Shown one piece after another: positions 8,712 through 20,086 of a stretch of DNA of 64,000 nucleotides. Below the pieces are notes generated by a model. That model saw nothing but the letters and a program-made list of their open reading frames with translations. It was not told the DNA's origin and made no database searches. The first letter of the stretch is position 1, and each line of letters begins with the position of its first letter. A program made the translations under genes and the position numbers. The DNA lies in assembly GCF_000002515.2 (NCBI RefSeq), contig NC_006037.1, positions 930,001-994,000 on the forward strand, given 5' to 3'. The DNA comes from Kluyveromyces lactis. Taxonomy: Eukaryota; Ascomycota; Saccharomycetes; Saccharomycetales; Saccharomycetaceae.

Positions 8712-11700
8712 ATGGCTACTGTTCAGCAGCTAAGAAGGAAGCGGATCAGTGACGGTCTCACTGTGACGCAAAAGGTTTTCGTTCGTTCCAGAAACGGTAG
8801 TGCCCAGAAGGTGGTTCGGGAGCATTATTTGAGAAAAGATATCCCATGTCTTTCTAGGATCTGTGACATTTGTCCTAACATTATTGTGCCTAATGCAGCT
8901 GGAGAATTACCGAAGTTTGTTCTTTCTGAAACCCCACAAGAGTTACAAGGGTTGGGGAAACATTACGTTGTCGTTGATGCCAATATCATTATACAATCTA
9001 TTGACTTGTTAGAGAACCCAAATTGTTTCTTTGACGTTATTGTGCCTCAGATTGTTTTGGATGAAGTAAGAAATAAATCTTATCCAATTTACACAAGAAT
9101 TAGAGCTCTTTGTAGAGATAGCGAGGATGATGTGAAGAGATTTGTTGTTTTCCATAACGAGTTCTCTGAATACACTTTTATTGATAGAACCGGGAACGAA
9201 TCTATCAACGATAGAAACGATAGGGCGATCAGGAAAACTGTGGAATGGTACACTAATCATTTGAAGGGTAAGGGTATTAATATCGTTTTTGTTACCAACG
9301 ATCGTCTAAACAGACAAGCAGCCTTAAAGGATAGTTTGGTGGCGAAATCGTTGGCCGAATATGTGGATATGCTACCAAATAGTGAGGAAATAAAGGATTT
9401 GATCCCTAACTTGGCTCCAATATCAGGTATGTCCAGCAAGATGTTGGAAGATGATCCAGAAGGTCATGGCGCTGCTAAGGCAGAGTTCTCTTTCCCAGAA
9501 TATTATTCTACATCGAGAATTATGGGTGGGTTGAAAAATGGTTCTTTGTACCAGGGTTCCATTCAAATCTCGGAGTATAATTTCTTGGAGGGTACTGTGT
9601 CGTTACCTACTTTTAAGAAACCTGTTCTAGTGTTAGGACAAAAGAATTTGAATAGAGCGTTCAACGGAGATCTTGTTGTAGTGGAGCTTCTTCCCCAATC
9701 TGAATGGAAGGCTCCATCTACAGTGACAATGGACTCTGAACACTTCAACGTCAATGATAATCCCGACAATGATGGTGAAGATGATGAAGGAGAACCATCA
9801 GGTGTACTAGATGACTCTGGTGCTATTATGTCTGATAAAGACCGTAGACTATTAGCTCAATCTGCCATCCTAGCTCAAAAGTCAAACAAAGTTCAGCCAA
9901 CAGCCAGGGTTGTTGGGATTACAAGAAGATCATGGAGGCAGTATGTCGGTCAAATTACCCCAACCTCTGTGGATCCTCAAAGCAGTGGTACTCAAAATGT
10001 CTTTGTAATTTTAATGGATAAATGTTTACCAAAGATTAGAATTCGGACTAGACTTGCCAAACAACTACTGAACAAAAGAATTGTCATTTCAGTTGATTGC
10101 TGGCCAGAGAACTATAGATACCCGTTGGGCCATTTCGTAAGAGATTTAGGTGATATCGAGTCTGCACAAGCAGAAACTGAAGCACTATTATTAGAACATG
10201 ACGTTGAATACAGGCCATTCTCAAAGAAAGTTTTGGATTGTTTACCAAAGGAAGGTCACGATTGGAAAGCACCAGAAGACCTCACCGATCCAGAAGCAAT
10301 CAGAAATGACCCGTTATTACCAAGCAGAAAGGACTTCAGAGATAAATTGATTTGTAGTATTGATCCTCCAGGATGTGTCGATATTGACGATGCCTTGCAC
10401 GCAAAGCAACTTCCAAATGGTAACTGGGAAGTTGGTGTCCATATTGCTGACGTTACTCATTTCGTTAAACCGGGTACCGCATTAGACGCAGAAGGTGCCT
10501 CAAGAGGTACTTCTGTCTACTTAGTCGATAAACGTATCGATATGTTACCTATGCTATTAGGTACTGACCTCTGTTCATTGAAGCCCTATGTTGATAGATT
10601 TGCATTTTCCGTTGTATGGGAGCTTGATAACGATGCTAACATTGTTGGTGTTGATTTCACAAAATCGGTTATTAGATCCAGAGAAGCATTTTCTTACGAA
10701 AAAGCTCAAAACCGTATCGATGATGAAACTGCTAAAGATGAGTTGACACTTGGAATGAGGGCTCTTTTGCAACTTTCCAAGAAACTGAAACAAAAGAGGT
10801 TGGACGCAGGTGCGCTAAATTTGGCTTCCCCTGAAGTTAAAGTTCATATGGATAGTGAAACCTCTGATCCAAACGAAGTTGAAATCAAGAAACTTCTTGA
10901 CACCAACTCTTTGGTTGAAGAATTCATGTTGTTAGCTAACATTTCTGTTGCTAGAAAGATTTACGAAGCATTCCCTCAAACTGCTATGTTGAGAAGGCAT
11001 GCAGCACCTCCATCCACTAACTTTGAACTGTTGAACGAAATGCTTCAAGTCAGAAAGGGCATGTCTATTTCTCTTGAATCGTCAAAGGCATTGGCGGACT
11101 CTTTGGACAGATGTGAAGATCCAAATGATTCTTATCTTAACACTTTGATCCGTATCATGTCTACTCGTTGTATGATGGCCGCGCAATACTTCCATGCAGG
11201 AGCATTCTCCTACGCAGATTTCCGTCATTATGGTTTAGCTGTCGATATCTACACGCACTTCACGTCTCCAATTAGACGTTACTGTGATGTCGTAGCTCAC
11301 AGACAACTAGCAGGTGCAATTGGCTATGAGGCCCTAGATCTTTCCCATAGAGATAAACAAAAAATGGAGATGATTTGTAGAAATATTAACAAGAAACATA
11401 GAAATGCCCAATTTGCCGGTAGAGCAAGTATAGAATATTATGTTGGCCAGGTGATGAGAAATAACGAATCAACGGAGACGGGTTATGTCATCAAAGTTTT
11501 CAACAATGGTATCGCCGTATTAGTACCCAAATTCGGTGTAGAAGGGTTGATCAGATTAGAAAACTTGACTGAAAATCCACAAAGCGCAGAATTCATTGAA
11601 GATCAATTTAGCTTGAGATTTGTTGATAAAAACGGTGTTTCGAAAGAGGTCAGTGTCTTTGATAAGGTAGAAGTTCAACTCAAATCTGTTCTCGATCCTG

Positions 11701-11738
11701 CTACCAGTAAACGTAAGGCACAATTATTATTGAAATGA
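8712..11738 (+). CDS. DIS3: Dis3/Rrp44, catalytic RNase of the RNA exosome
   Basis: The 1008-residue protein has the full Rrp44 layout. An N-terminal CR3 motif (CLSRICDIC, 46-54) is followed by a PIN endonuclease domain with acidic residues at VVVDAN (D89), LDEVR (E118), DRNDRA and VTNDRLN. Two cold-shock domains follow, then the RNB exonuclease domain with the metal-binding cluster DIDD (557-560), and a C-terminal S1 domain ([14 protein letters not shown]). Both nuclease sites look intact. Dis3 is the processive 3'-5' exonuclease and endonuclease of the nuclear and cytoplasmic exosome. The length is close to S. cerevisiae Dis3 (1001). It follows TAT2 as in the YOL020-YOL021 region. Its 3' end is only 45 bp from that of convergent GCN20. 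A PAC motif in the promoter suggests ribosome-biogenesis co-regulation. Confidence 0.98.
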   Translation: MATVQQLRRKRISDGLTVTQKVFVRSRNGSAQKVVREHYLRKDIPCLSRICDICPNIIVPNAAGELPKFVLSETPQELQGLGKHYVVVDANIIIQSIDLLENPNCFFDVIVPQIVLDEVRNKSYPIYTRIRALCRDSEDDVKRFVVFHNEFSEYTFIDRTGNESINDRNDRAIRKTVEWYTNHLKGKGINIVFVTNDRLNRQAALKDSLVAKSLAEYVDMLPNSEEIKDLIPNLAPISGMSSKMLEDDPEGHGAAKAEFSFPEYYSTSRIMGGLKNGSLYQGSIQISEYNFLEGTVSLPTFKKPVLVLGQKNLNRAFNGDLVVVELLPQSEWKAPSTVTMDSEHFNVNDNPDNDGEDDEGEPSGVLDDSGAIMSDKDRRLLAQSAILAQKSNKVQPTARVVGITRRSWRQYVGQITPTSVDPQSSGTQNVFVILMDKCLPKIRIRTRLAKQLLNKRIVISVDCWPENYRYPLGHFVRDLGDIESAQAETEALLLEHDVEYRPFSKKVLDCLPKEGHDWKAPEDLTDPEAIRNDPLLPSRKDFRDKLICSIDPPGCVDIDDALHAKQLPNGNWEVGVHIADVTHFVKPGTALDAEGASRGTSVYLVDKRIDMLPMLLGTDLCSLKPYVDRFAFSVVWELDNDANIVGVDFTKSVIRSREAFSYEKAQNRIDDETAKDELTLGMRALLQLSKKLKQKRLDAGALNLASPEVKVHMDSETSDPNEVEIKKLLDTNSLVEEFMLLANISVARKIYEAFPQTAMLRRHAAPPSTNFELLNEMLQVRKGMSISLESSKALADSLDRCEDPNDSYLNTLIRIMSTRCMMAAQYFHAGAFSYADFRHYGLAVDIYTHFTSPIRRYCDVVAHRQLAGAIGYEALDLSHRDKQKMEMICRNINKKHRNAQFAGRASIEYYVGQVMRNNESTETGYVIKVFNNGIAVLVPKFGVEGLIRLENLTENPQSAEFIEDQFSLRFVDKNGVSKEVSVFDKVEVQLKSVLDPATSKRKAQLLLK

Positions 11739-11783
11739 ACCCGGTTATAGCTTAATTTATTAATTATGTACATTATATAAAAA

Positions 11784-14042
11784 CTATTGTCTTTTGACGA
11801 AACCAGCTTTCCCTGCATTTGCAATAATGTAATCTCTATAATCGAAAATGGTACCATCAAATCTTTGTACTTTACCACCTTCAGAAACCCAGATTTCATT
11901 ACAGACGCTGTTAATAACGGAAATGTCATGTGAAACCATTAGAACACCACCATTGAAAGATTTCAAAGCATCAACGAGTGCATCCAAACCAGCAGTATCC
12001 AAATGGTTAGAAGGTTCATCTAATACCAAGATATGAGGGTTGTTCAAACATAGAGCTGCAAAAGCGACTCTCGATTTCTGACCACCAGATAATAATTGCA
12101 TTCTCTGTATACCTAACGAACCACTGATACCAAATGCACCTAAATGACGTCTGTATTCTTCATCTGTTTTACCTGGGAACGCAGTGGACATCCAGTCGAC
12201 CGCAGATTGATTCAAATCCATGGAGTCAACATGATGTTGTGTAAAGTAACCAATACGAAGTCTTGGGTTTCTTGATACAAAACCTTTGGTTGGTCTTAGC
12301 TGTTCCATCATCACCTTCAATAGTGTAGTCTTACCACAACCATTAGCACCGACCAATGAAATTCTTGAATCCATTTGAACATCCAAGTTAACGTCTGTTA
12401 ATAGAGGATCACTCTCTTTATAACTGAAGGAGACATCTTGTAATTGAATAATAGGTGGTGAAAGTTTCTCACAATCAGGAAAGTGGAAGTTAACGACTTT
12501 TTCTTCTTCTGGTGGTTCTAATATTGGTAGTTTTTCCAACTTTTTGATTCTTGACTGAGCTTCTTGGGATTTCGCAGCATTATATCTATATTTGTCAATG
12601 AACTCTTGTAAATGCTTTCTGTACGCCATTTGGTTCTCGTATTCTCTTTGAGCGGTCTTACGACGTTCTTCTTTGGTAGCATAGAAAGTATCAAAGTCTT
12701 GACCTCTGTAGTAGTCCAATCTTTCATTGTGCTGATAAATGATATCAGTGGCAACCTCGTTCAAGAATGCCCTGTCATGGGACACCACCAAGACGGTAGC
12801 TGGGTATGTTTTTAAGTATTCGGCCAAGTATGCGATAGATGGGACATCCAACATATTGGAGGGTTCATCTAATAGAAGTAAATCTGGTTGACAGAACAAA
12901 GCTCTTGCCAAGGATAATCTCATTCTCCACCCACCAGAGAAAGAGTTTGTAGGTTGTTGCTGAGCTTCTGTACTGAAACCTAAACCGTATAGGATGGAAG
13001 CCGCCCTGGCTTCAGCTTTGTCAGATTCCATGTCTATCAATTTTTCAGATATCTGTTCCAAATGCTCTTCCAAATCTGTACGTTCGTTATCCAACTTCTT
13101 AACTTCTAAACTCTCCTCATTAAATTCTTTTCTTAAGTTTTCAATTTCTTGTAGTCTTTCATTAATCTTAGATTCTTCTGATAGTAATTGCTTTCTCCAG
13201 ACATCAGCATCCAACACACTTTGTAATGCCTTGGTTTCGTCACCTCTGATTTCTTGTTCGACATGTAAAACCGAAATGTGCTTTGGAACGTTCAATTCTC
13301 TTCTAGAAAGAGCTTTCAATAAAGTAGACTTACCAATACCGTTCTGACCCACAAGACCGTATCTACGACCATAACTCAATGTCAATTGGGCATTGGACAA
13401 AATTCTTTGACCGTCACCAACATACAAATCGAAAGTGTCAATCTTAATGTCCTTTGATTTACCAGCACCGGATCCAAATTCTAATGGGTTAATCTTCAAG
13501 TAGAACGAATCATAATCATCATCTTCCCCTTCATTGATCAATTTAGATGCTTCATACTTAACAAACTTGTTATTTCTCTTTGCAACTTTCTTGGCAATCT
13601 TATCTTCAGCTTTCCTCAACTTCTTCAAATCAACTCTAGTTTCCATCTTTCTACCAGCGTGTTCAATATCACCAGAGACACCTAGCGCAGCCAAAGAATT
13701 ATTCAAGTTATCCTTACTGTTGTGACTCTGTAGGACATTAATATCCAATAATCTCTTACTAGTATCACCAGTTAACTCTAACTTTGCTTGATTTTCCTTC
13801 AATTGACCGGACAGTTTACCTTCCATCTCGTTGATAACTTTAGAAATCTTTTCTGAATTGGCACCAGCATTTAACAACAAGTCTCTTAAAAAGGAGACTT
13901 CTGAATCTAGATCCAATTGTTTACTTTGGACTGCATCATAAGTCGCATTGGATAGATGGTTGAAATAACCAAGTACATAATCGGTGACGATAGAGTCCAC
14001 TTGAGGAGCACTTTGACGTAATTGTAGACCGATATTAGACAT
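11784..14042 (-). CDS. GCN20: Gcn20, ABC-F ATPase of the Gcn2 activation complex
   Basis: The 752-residue soluble protein has no membrane segments. An N-terminal ~190-residue region binds Gcn1 in the family. Two ABC cassettes follow. The first has Walker [10 protein letters not shown], signature [12 protein letters not shown] and Walker [13 protein letters not shown]. The second has [21 protein letters not shown] and [12 protein letters not shown] charged linker with the ABC-F arm (roughly 450-520) sits between them. Gcn20 with Gcn1 senses uncharged tRNA on ribosomes and activates the eIF2alpha kinase Gcn2 under amino-acid starvation. Its length equals the S. cerevisiae protein (752). YFR009W neighbours UBP6 in S. 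cerevisiae. Here DIS3 and TAT2 are inserted between them, as expected for an unduplicated ancestral order. Confidence 0.97.
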   Translation of the reverse strand: MSNIGLQLRQSAPQVDSIVTDYVLGYFNHLSNATYDAVQSKQLDLDSEVSFLRDLLLNAGANSEKISKVINEMEGKLSGQLKENQAKLELTGDTSKRLLDINVLQSHNSKDNLNNSLAALGVSGDIEHAGRKMETRVDLKKLRKAEDKIAKKVAKRNNKFVKYEASKLINEGEDDDYDSFYLKINPLEFGSGAGKSKDIKIDTFDLYVGDGQRILSNAQLTLSYGRRYGLVGQNGIGKSTLLKALSRRELNVPKHISVLHVEQEIRGDETKALQSVLDADVWRKQLLSEESKINERLQEIENLRKEFNEESLEVKKLDNERTDLEEHLEQISEKLIDMESDKAEARAASILYGLGFSTEAQQQPTNSFSGGWRMRLSLARALFCQPDLLLLDEPSNMLDVPSIAYLAEYLKTYPATVLVVSHDRAFLNEVATDIIYQHNERLDYYRGQDFDTFYATKEERRKTAQREYENQMAYRKHLQEFIDKYRYNAAKSQEAQSRIKKLEKLPILEPPEEEKVVNFHFPDCEKLSPPIIQLQDVSFSYKESDPLLTDVNLDVQMDSRISLVGANGCGKTTLLKVMMEQLRPTKGFVSRNPRLRIGYFTQHHVDSMDLNQSAVDWMSTAFPGKTDEEYRRHLGAFGISGSLGIQRMQLLSGGQKSRVAFAALCLNNPHILVLDEPSNHLDTAGLDALVDALKSFNGGVLMVSHDISVINSVCNEIWVSEGGKVQRFDGTIFDYRDYIIANAGKAGFVKRQ

Positions 14043-14430
14043 TTATAATAGTATTTTATCTTTTGTCTAACTTACCGATGCTATTCGAGTTGATTTAATT
14101 GTCTGGAGAGTGGACTAGTACGCTGTTTGTATCCAAATTTTCGATGATGATAGTGAATATATTGAAATCAAATAGATGCTTAAATGATTAAATTTTTCAA
14201 TATTGGGATTTTACTATGGGAGCCAGCCATTCGAGAAACAGACAAAACAGTGCGATGAGCATCAGGAAGTAGAGACATAGTAGTCGATAAGACTCAAATA
14301 ATCGACAATTATACTCTTCGACCACTTTAGCGATTGAAAAGAAGGTGTATCTGCGCTATCAAAGAAGAATCAGTAGCAATTTGACAGCTCCAAATTGAAA
14401 AAAATGATAGTGATTAATTGCAAAAAAGAA
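14043..14430. other. GCN20 promoter region
   Basis: About 390 bp between the GCN20 start and tRNA-Gly. One PAC-type motif GCGATGAG lies at 14252-14259. Nothing else is recognised. Confidence 0.55.
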
Positions 14431-14501
14431 TGCATCGGCCGGGAATCGAACCCGGGGCCCAACGATGGCAACGTTGGATTTTACCACTAAACCACCGATG
14501 C
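14431..14501 (-). tRNA. tG(GCC): tRNA-Gly (GCC anticodon)
   Basis: A 71-nt minus-strand gene. The acceptor stem is GCATCGG paired with CCGATGC, the D arm is TGGTTTAGTGG, the anticodon loop carries GCC, and the T arm is GGTTCGATTCC. The body is nearly identical to the yeast tRNA-Gly(GCC) pattern. There is no intron. Confidence 0.97.
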
Positions 14502-15120
14502 TTAGTAGTTATTGATGTGTGTTTTATTATTTTTAGCTATAAAACCATTTTAAACACGTCATGTGAACAATAATGAAGCTCCAGCTTTGTTTCAAGTATA
14601 ATCTACAATTGCAATTACTCGGACACTAGACGTGTCAAAATCTCATCCATACTGAACTCCCGTACATGGAATCTTATAAGTGATCTTGAAAAAGAACTTT
14701 TCCAACTAAATTGGTACTTTCATTCTAAAAGAAGGTAGTGCAAACGTATTCATGAGTTAAAGGTATCACATATGCTGAAATGTCGAAATTTAAATACCTT
14801 GGTGATCCCAGCGTGTGTTTGTTCCCCAGGTGAAGGAAAGTCCAAAAAGATTCTCAGAATACGAGTATATTTTTGTCGGTAACATCCGGATCTCAGAGTC
14901 GTCTAGTATAGTAAACACACTATCTATGAGTTTCAGGTTTGGCATTTATTTCATACTGTCATCCTTTGACCGCAGTATATGCATAGCTTTTCAATATAAA
15001 AAAAAAAAAATGAATCGAAATACTAACATTGACAGCTCATCGCATGGTATCTCGACCCATATGTAAACAGTTACAACCTGTAGATAGGCCTTAACACACT
15101 GAAATACTGCAGTAAAGAGC
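14502..15120. other. Intergenic between tRNA-Gly and TSR4, TSR4 promoter
   Basis: A perfect PAC motif in reverse (CTCATCGC, 15036-15043) lies about 80 bp upstream of the TSR4 ATG, fitting a ribosome-biogenesis gene. A TACTAAC at 15021 has no GTATGT partner upstream. No gene is seen. Confidence 0.6.
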
Positions 15121-16407
15121 ATGTCGAATATCGAGGAGATACACTCTGCCGGAGAAGAGGATGAATACGACTATAAAACCAAGAAGAAAAGTGACGTTTA
15201 CTTAGGTCTTGTAGATGCTGCTATAAAGGAAGATGATGAAGTTTTAGTAGAAGATACATTCATTGGAGGTGAACCCTGTTGGCTAGCACCTGATTCTCCA
15301 CCATCCGAAGAGATTTTGAGATGTGATAGTTGCAAGAGCGCCGATTTTATGAAGCTTTTGGTGCAGGCTTTTGCGCCAGTTGATTTAGGTATCATTGAAC
15401 CAATTTGTGAGAAGAAGAAGATAAACTTGACTACCAAGAGTTATATCAACCCAGACTATACCAGAGTTTTATATGTGTTCTATTGTACGAAGTGTAAAAG
15501 AAAGAACGGATCTGTGAAATGTATCAGAGGTGTTAAGAAGACAACATCTGTGGATACGCTAGGGCAAAAGATGGAACAGCTACAGACTACAGAGTTTCAA
15601 TTAAATCCATTCTCTGCAAACGAAGTCGACAGTAATAGTAATAAAAATCCATTCGATAAGAATCCATTCGCAGTCACTGGAAGTAAATCTGGAGAAGCCG
15701 CAAATCCATTTGCTGCAGCAGCTTCCAATCCGTTTGCTCAAACAGAAAATATCAAACCCGAACCCAAGACAGGAGCTTCTAATGCTCCAGTGAGCCAAAA
15801 GACGTTAAGAAAATTGCACGATCAAAAGAAGGACAAAGAATTCGATTCATCAAAGGCTTTCCCTGGTTACTTCCTATTTGTTGAAGAAGAGACCTTCAAA
15901 AGCACCCCAGATCATTTGAAATTGCCAAAAAATTTGAAGATTGACAAAACTGCATTAGAACTACCAGATGATGCGTTTGATTCATTAGAAGAGAATCAAA
16001 TGAAACTAGATCCAAGGACTGAAAAAATATCTAAATTTTTAGACGATGACGTTTTCCAAAAGTTCCAAGAAGTTGTCAGTTACAACCCGGGACAAGTTTT
16101 ACGTTACGATTTGGGAGGACTTCCTCTTTACTATGCCAAAACTCCAAAGGAGTTTGAGGATTTGGTTGCTAAACCTGCATATAATCCTTCGTCGAGAAGG
16201 GTGTTTGAAATGCAACTAATGCCTAAGATGATATTAGATCTTGAGGAAGAGGTGTCATTGACTGATGGTATGGATTGGGGCACCATCATGGTGTATACCG
16301 ACATCGAGAATTACATTCCAAAATTCGATGAGAATCAAGTTGGCTACGTACAGGAAGTCGTCAAGGTTCAGTGGGAACCCATTGATTATGACGAAGTCAA
16401 AGGTTGA
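15121..16407 (+). CDS. TSR4: Tsr4, PDCD2-family chaperone for ribosomal protein uS5 (Rps2)
   Basis: The 428-residue protein has an N-terminal zinc-finger-like region of the PDCD2 family, with CDSCKS near residue 67 and CTKCKRKNGSVKC near 122. The conserved C-terminal PDCD2_C domain contains VLRYDLGGLPLYY and ends in VVKVQWEPIDYDEVKG. Between them lies a disordered stretch with five NPF tripeptides between about residues 162 and 206. Tsr4 binds nascent Rps2 cotranslationally and is needed for 20S pre-rRNA processing in S. cerevisiae (YOL022C). Its position between DIS3 and IFM1 matches YOL021-YOL023. It converges with IFM1, the 3' ends being 81 bp apart. Confidence 0.93.
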   Translation: MSNIEEIHSAGEEDEYDYKTKKKSDVYLGLVDAAIKEDDEVLVEDTFIGGEPCWLAPDSPPSEEILRCDSCKSADFMKLLVQAFAPVDLGIIEPICEKKKINLTTKSYINPDYTRVLYVFYCTKCKRKNGSVKCIRGVKKTTSVDTLGQKMEQLQTTEFQLNPFSANEVDSNSNKNPFDKNPFAVTGSKSGEAANPFAAAASNPFAQTENIKPEPKTGASNAPVSQKTLRKLHDQKKDKEFDSSKAFPGYFLFVEEETFKSTPDHLKLPKNLKIDKTALELPDDAFDSLEENQMKLDPRTEKISKFLDDDVFQKFQEVVSYNPGQVLRYDLGGLPLYYAKTPKEFEDLVAKPAYNPSSRRVFEMQLMPKMILDLEEEVSLTDGMDWGTIMVYTDIENYIPKFDENQVGYVQEVVKVQWEPIDYDEVKG

Positions 16408-16488
16408 TAGAATCATTGTATGGAGTAAAACTCATGTTTTTATAGGCTGCATTCATAAATATATACATGGAAATTAGTTTTAATCTAT

Positions 16489-18501
16489 TTACAAGAAACG
16501 GGGAATTTTAACACTCTCGTAAACTATAAGTTTGTCACCAGCCTGGTATCCTTCAAAATCGTTCTCTAACGTAATACCACATTCGTTGCCTTTATTGACA
16601 TCTTGAACAGTTTCTTTACCCTGTTTTATCGTGGAAATTCTACCTTTATAAATAACTTCCTCTTCAGGACCACGGATAACCTTTACTAAGGAGTTTCTGC
16701 TGACTTTACCATTAATAACTTTACAACCGGCAATCTTAATAAAGTTCCTTTTGACCTTGAATTCAAAAATTTCACGGATTTCAACAGCGGCAATCTGCTT
16801 CTCTTCGAATATTGGCTTCAAATTGTCTGTCAACGTCTCTGTGACGTCTTCTATTAGTTTATAAATAACATTGAACTGCTTCACAGGTATTTTATCCTTA
16901 TTGTTAATGATATCATTGGGTACATTATCCAAGTTGAAACATAAAATAGTACTCCCGGTAATCTTTGCCATCTTCAAGTCATTTTCGGCGGGTACTCCGA
17001 CTGATGAACCGACAATATTACATTTCACTTCATCATTACCTAAATGTTCGATACTTTGAACGATGGCTTCCACTGAACCAGAAACATCTGCCTTTATGAT
17101 AAAATTAACATCTTTTGGACCAGATTCTACTTCAGCTTGTTCTTCATCTTCGTCTACTTCATCTATGTCATTTTTCAAAGCCTTTGTTTCACTTTGAGCT
17201 ACTCTCTCATCGTTGAGCTTTTCTACAGTTTCTGCTTCTTTTTCCTCTTGAAGTAAGTGTTGTCTCCTGGCAACATATTTCTTGGCAATCGACTCTGATT
17301 TGGCTTGAATTACCTCATCCCCAGCGTTTGGCAAACTTTTCCACCCTACAATTTCTACAGCTTGTGAAGGTAACGCCTTAGTCACCTGGGCACCATGTTC
17401 GTTCAACATTGCTCTAACTTTACAGATCGAATTACCAGAAATTAAAATGTCACCTTTATTCATCACACCTTTTTTTAATAGCACAGTAGCTACATTCCCA
17501 ACGGCTTTCTTAACTTCACTTTCCAAAACCCATCCTTCACAGACCGTCTTAACATTCTTTTCAGCCTTTAAATCCATAATGTCACTCAATGAAATGATAC
17601 TTTCCTCTAATTGATCCATGTTTTCACCTGTTTTGGCACTGATATGTACAACTTGGACATCGCCTCCAATCTTTTCTAGTTCAATATCATTAACAATCAA
17701 CGAATTTTCCACTTTTTCAATGGCCTCTGCACGCTCTTTTAAATTTGATATTCTATCTATCTTAGTAATTGCTACGATGAGCTCATTTCCGGAGTTCTTC
17801 GCATGTTTGATGGCCTCCAAAGTTTGTGGCATGATAGAATCTTCCACCGATACTACTAAAACGATGATATCTGTGATATTAGCACCACGCTCTCTCATCT
17901 TCAAAAAAGCAGCATGCCCCGGTGTATCAAGGAAAGTGATTAATTTCCTAGAGATTGGAGCGACACATTGGAACGCACCGATATGTTGGGTGATACCACC
18001 GTGTTCCTGCGACACGATGGAAGATTTCCTTAGGTAGTCCAAAATAGTAGTCTTACCGTGATCGACGTGGCCCATGATGGTAACAATAGGAGGTCGAGTT
18101 TCGAGAAACCGGGGATTCATTGGTGATTTTAATTCGTCGTACACATTTGACGAGTTGACTACTTCATTAACCTCGAAATCATAGTTATACTCTTGTAAAA
18201 TCAACTCAATATATCCCTTGGTTAGAATGTAATTCGATGAAGCGTGTGTAAATCCGAGTTTCTTCAAATCTTGGATCAATTTCTCAAGCCTGACGTTTAA
18301 AAGATTCGATAGATTGTTAACAGAAGTATGATTGGGTATATCAAATGTCAACTTCTTCAACTCTTTGGAAGGGAAGCTACGCTTCTTGTGTTTCCCAGCA
18401 AGATTGATACCCGAAATATGAATGCTACGTGTCAACAGTGGCAACCTAGAGGTTAGTCTGCAACACGGTCTTAAAGGAACTGTTGATAACATCGGTTTCA
18501 T
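16489..18501 (-). CDS. IFM1: Ifm1, mitochondrial translation initiation factor IF-2
   Basis: The protein has 670 residues if started at the ATG at 18501. The frame is open 17 codons further, but only to a TTG. The N terminus (MKPMLSTVPLRPCCRLTSRL) is basic and Ser/Leu-rich, a mitochondrial presequence. The G domain has GHVDHGKT (from about 144), DTPGHAAF and TKID, all intact. C-terminal IF2 domains follow, with a charged insert (EVDEDEEQAEVE) between domain 2 and domain 3. IF2 delivers fMet-tRNA to the mitochondrial small subunit and drives subunit joining. Length is close to S. cerevisiae Ifm1 (676). Order TSR4-IFM1 matches YOL022-YOL023. Confidence 0.95.
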   Translation of the reverse strand: MKPMLSTVPLRPCCRLTSRLPLLTRSIHISGINLAGKHKKRSFPSKELKKLTFDIPNHTSVNNLSNLLNVRLEKLIQDLKKLGFTHASSNYILTKGYIELILQEYNYDFEVNEVVNSSNVYDELKSPMNPRFLETRPPIVTIMGHVDHGKTTILDYLRKSSIVSQEHGGITQHIGAFQCVAPISRKLITFLDTPGHAAFLKMRERGANITDIIVLVVSVEDSIMPQTLEAIKHAKNSGNELIVAITKIDRISNLKERAEAIEKVENSLIVNDIELEKIGGDVQVVHISAKTGENMDQLEESIISLSDIMDLKAEKNVKTVCEGWVLESEVKKAVGNVATVLLKKGVMNKGDILISGNSICKVRAMLNEHGAQVTKALPSQAVEIVGWKSLPNAGDEVIQAKSESIAKKYVARRQHLLQEEKEAETVEKLNDERVAQSETKALKNDIDEVDEDEEQAEVESGPKDVNFIIKADVSGSVEAIVQSIEHLGNDEVKCNIVGSSVGVPAENDLKMAKITGSTILCFNLDNVPNDIINNKDKIPVKQFNVIYKLIEDVTETLTDNLKPIFEEKQIAAVEIREIFEFKVKRNFIKIAGCKVINGKVSRNSLVKVIRGPEEEVIYKGRISTIKQGKETVQDVNKGNECGITLENDFEGYQAGDKLIVYESVKIPRFL

Positions 18502-18880
18502 GTGATGAATGCCTTGATTCCTGCAGTAAGGAAACTTATTCAGTAAAAGCAAACGAATATATCCTCAGCCGAATGAAAGATCTAAATACGGATGGAACCT
18601 TAGTGACACTTTAGATATAAGATACATGTTTGCACTTAAATGAACAGCTCATCTCATCTTGTTTATAGAGAAGTAAATGTCTGGATTGAATCATATAATT
18701 TTTCATATAAAATGCTAAAAACGTTAAGAGTATAAAGATGGAAAGTTCCATGTCTTAGATAGTTATCAGATATAACGGTCGTTTTAATAACGGTGGAACT
18801 TTAATGATTCTAAATGATATGAGTACATAAGTGGTGCCATTCAATTCAATTTCGTTAAAAATTTGTTTTATGTGATCTTT
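18502..18880. other. IFM1 promoter region / 3' flank of the dioxygenase gene
   Basis: About 380 bp, AT-rich, without recognisable motifs or genes. Confidence 0.55.
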
Positions 18881-20086
18881 CTAAACTGATTCGAGCCACT
18901 GTTCACGATTGAATAGTAGAGATCTGTATCTGGCAAGGAAATCATCCCTGGTCAAATATGACCCACATAGTCTTCTTTTGCCGTTGAAAGCGGTTCTAGC
19001 GTGTAAAACTCTCCAATTGTCAAAGACTAAAATAGTACCTGGTGCCAGTGGGAATCTGACGTAGTTGTCAGTGTCATTAATTAAGTCGTTAAATCTTGCC
19101 ATAGCTCTGTAAATTTCATTCACCGGATACTTAGTACCCTTTAACATGGACGTCCGGTCACTGGTGTTCCATCTGCATTGGATCAATTCTCCGTCCTTGT
19201 CAACTTGCAAAATTGGGTACCTGTTCTCAATGAACACATTCTCAGATTCCCCTGATTGATGAAACTCGATTGGTTGTTTTGTTAGAATTTCCAAAGTTTC
19301 TTGCCATGATTCATCTTCGTTAGCTTTGTCCTTAATTAGTTTTAAGATGTGTGCAACGTCACAAATTCTAGTTTCACCACCTTGGCCATCATGCAATAGT
19401 AAGTGGAACAATTGTAACCCAGGAGTCTCATACCAGTAGTTACCGTCCGTATGCATATCGATAGCGAGTGAGGTATATGCGGTATCCTTTTTCGATAAAT
19501 CAGAGGTAAAATCCCATACGCCAGTATCATAATGCGTGGGACGGATGATTGAAATCAATTCAGATACCTCCTTAGTAGCATCGAGGGACACAGGAACATT
19601 GTCAATTAACGTGAAGCCGTACTGATAAATCTCATTGAAGATAATTTTTTTTGTAGAATCATCGTTAATATGATTGTAGTCATTCTTAAAGTGATCGCTA
19701 GCTTGTTTCAATTCATTAAATTCTTGCTTGCACCAGGTGATGCGATTGGGCAACTTAACTGCTTTGTTATTGATAACGTTCTTCTCTGGATAATATGCGT
19801 GGTTCAAGAGCCATCTTTCCGTGAATCTTGAAATATGACCGTCGAACCATTTCACAACCAATTCATCACCTTCAACAACGACAGTACCATTCAAATCTTT
19901 CTCCAAATCGATATCGTTGAAGATATCAATCAGTCTCTGATGTGTTTCACCATGGAAGCTTTCTTTGCCGGTACAGTTGTCTCTCAAATAGACTAGATGG
20001 AATAAATACAACGAGTCATTCAACTTAATCGTTACATAGTTGTCGAATGACCTATTTTCAACCGAATCCACTATCTGAATTGTCAT
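18881..20086 (-). CDS. Trimethyllysine dioxygenase (carnitine biosynthesis)
   Basis: The 401-residue Fe(II)/2-oxoglutarate dioxygenase belongs to the TMLH/BBOX family. An N-terminal DUF971-like domain (about 1-110) carries YLRDNC and ETHQR, as in TMLH. In the catalytic domain, VWDFTSDLSKKDTAYTSLAID leads to the metal-binding HTD (H212, D214), and the distal histidine is in WRVLHAR (H362). GSYLTRDDFL near the end is diagnostic for trimethyllysine hydroxylase. The enzyme makes 3-hydroxy-trimethyllysine, the first step toward carnitine. The start ATG at 20086 gives a full-length protein. No clear mitochondrial presequence is seen, so the protein may be cytosolic. Compared with human TMLH from memory, one zinc-ligand cysteine of the N-terminal domain is a Ser. 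S. cerevisiae lacks this pathway. Here the gene sits between IFM1 and the YOL024W-like gene. Confidence 0.85.
   Translation of the reverse strand: MTIQIVDSVENRSFDNYVTIKLNDSLYLFHLVYLRDNCTGKESFHGETHQRLIDIFNDIDLEKDLNGTVVVEGDELVVKWFDGHISRFTERWLLNHAYYPEKNVINNKAVKLPNRITWCKQEFNELKQASDHFKNDYNHINDDSTKKIIFNEIYQYGFTLIDNVPVSLDATKEVSELISIIRPTHYDTGVWDFTSDLSKKDTAYTSLAIDMHTDGNYWYETPGLQLFHLLLHDGQGGETRICDVAHILKLIKDKANEDESWQETLEILTKQPIEFHQSGESENVFIENRYPILQVDKDGELIQCRWNTSDRTSMLKGTKYPVNEIYRAMARFNDLINDTDNYVRFPLAPGTILVFDNWRVLHARTAFNGKRRLCGSYLTRDDFLARYRSLLFNREQWLESV

Noticed and set aside
15021-15027. TACTAAC upstream of TSR4 suggesting a leader intron
   Set aside because: No GTATGT-type donor was found in the preceding 300 bp, and TSR4 begins with a conserved N terminus at its own ATG.
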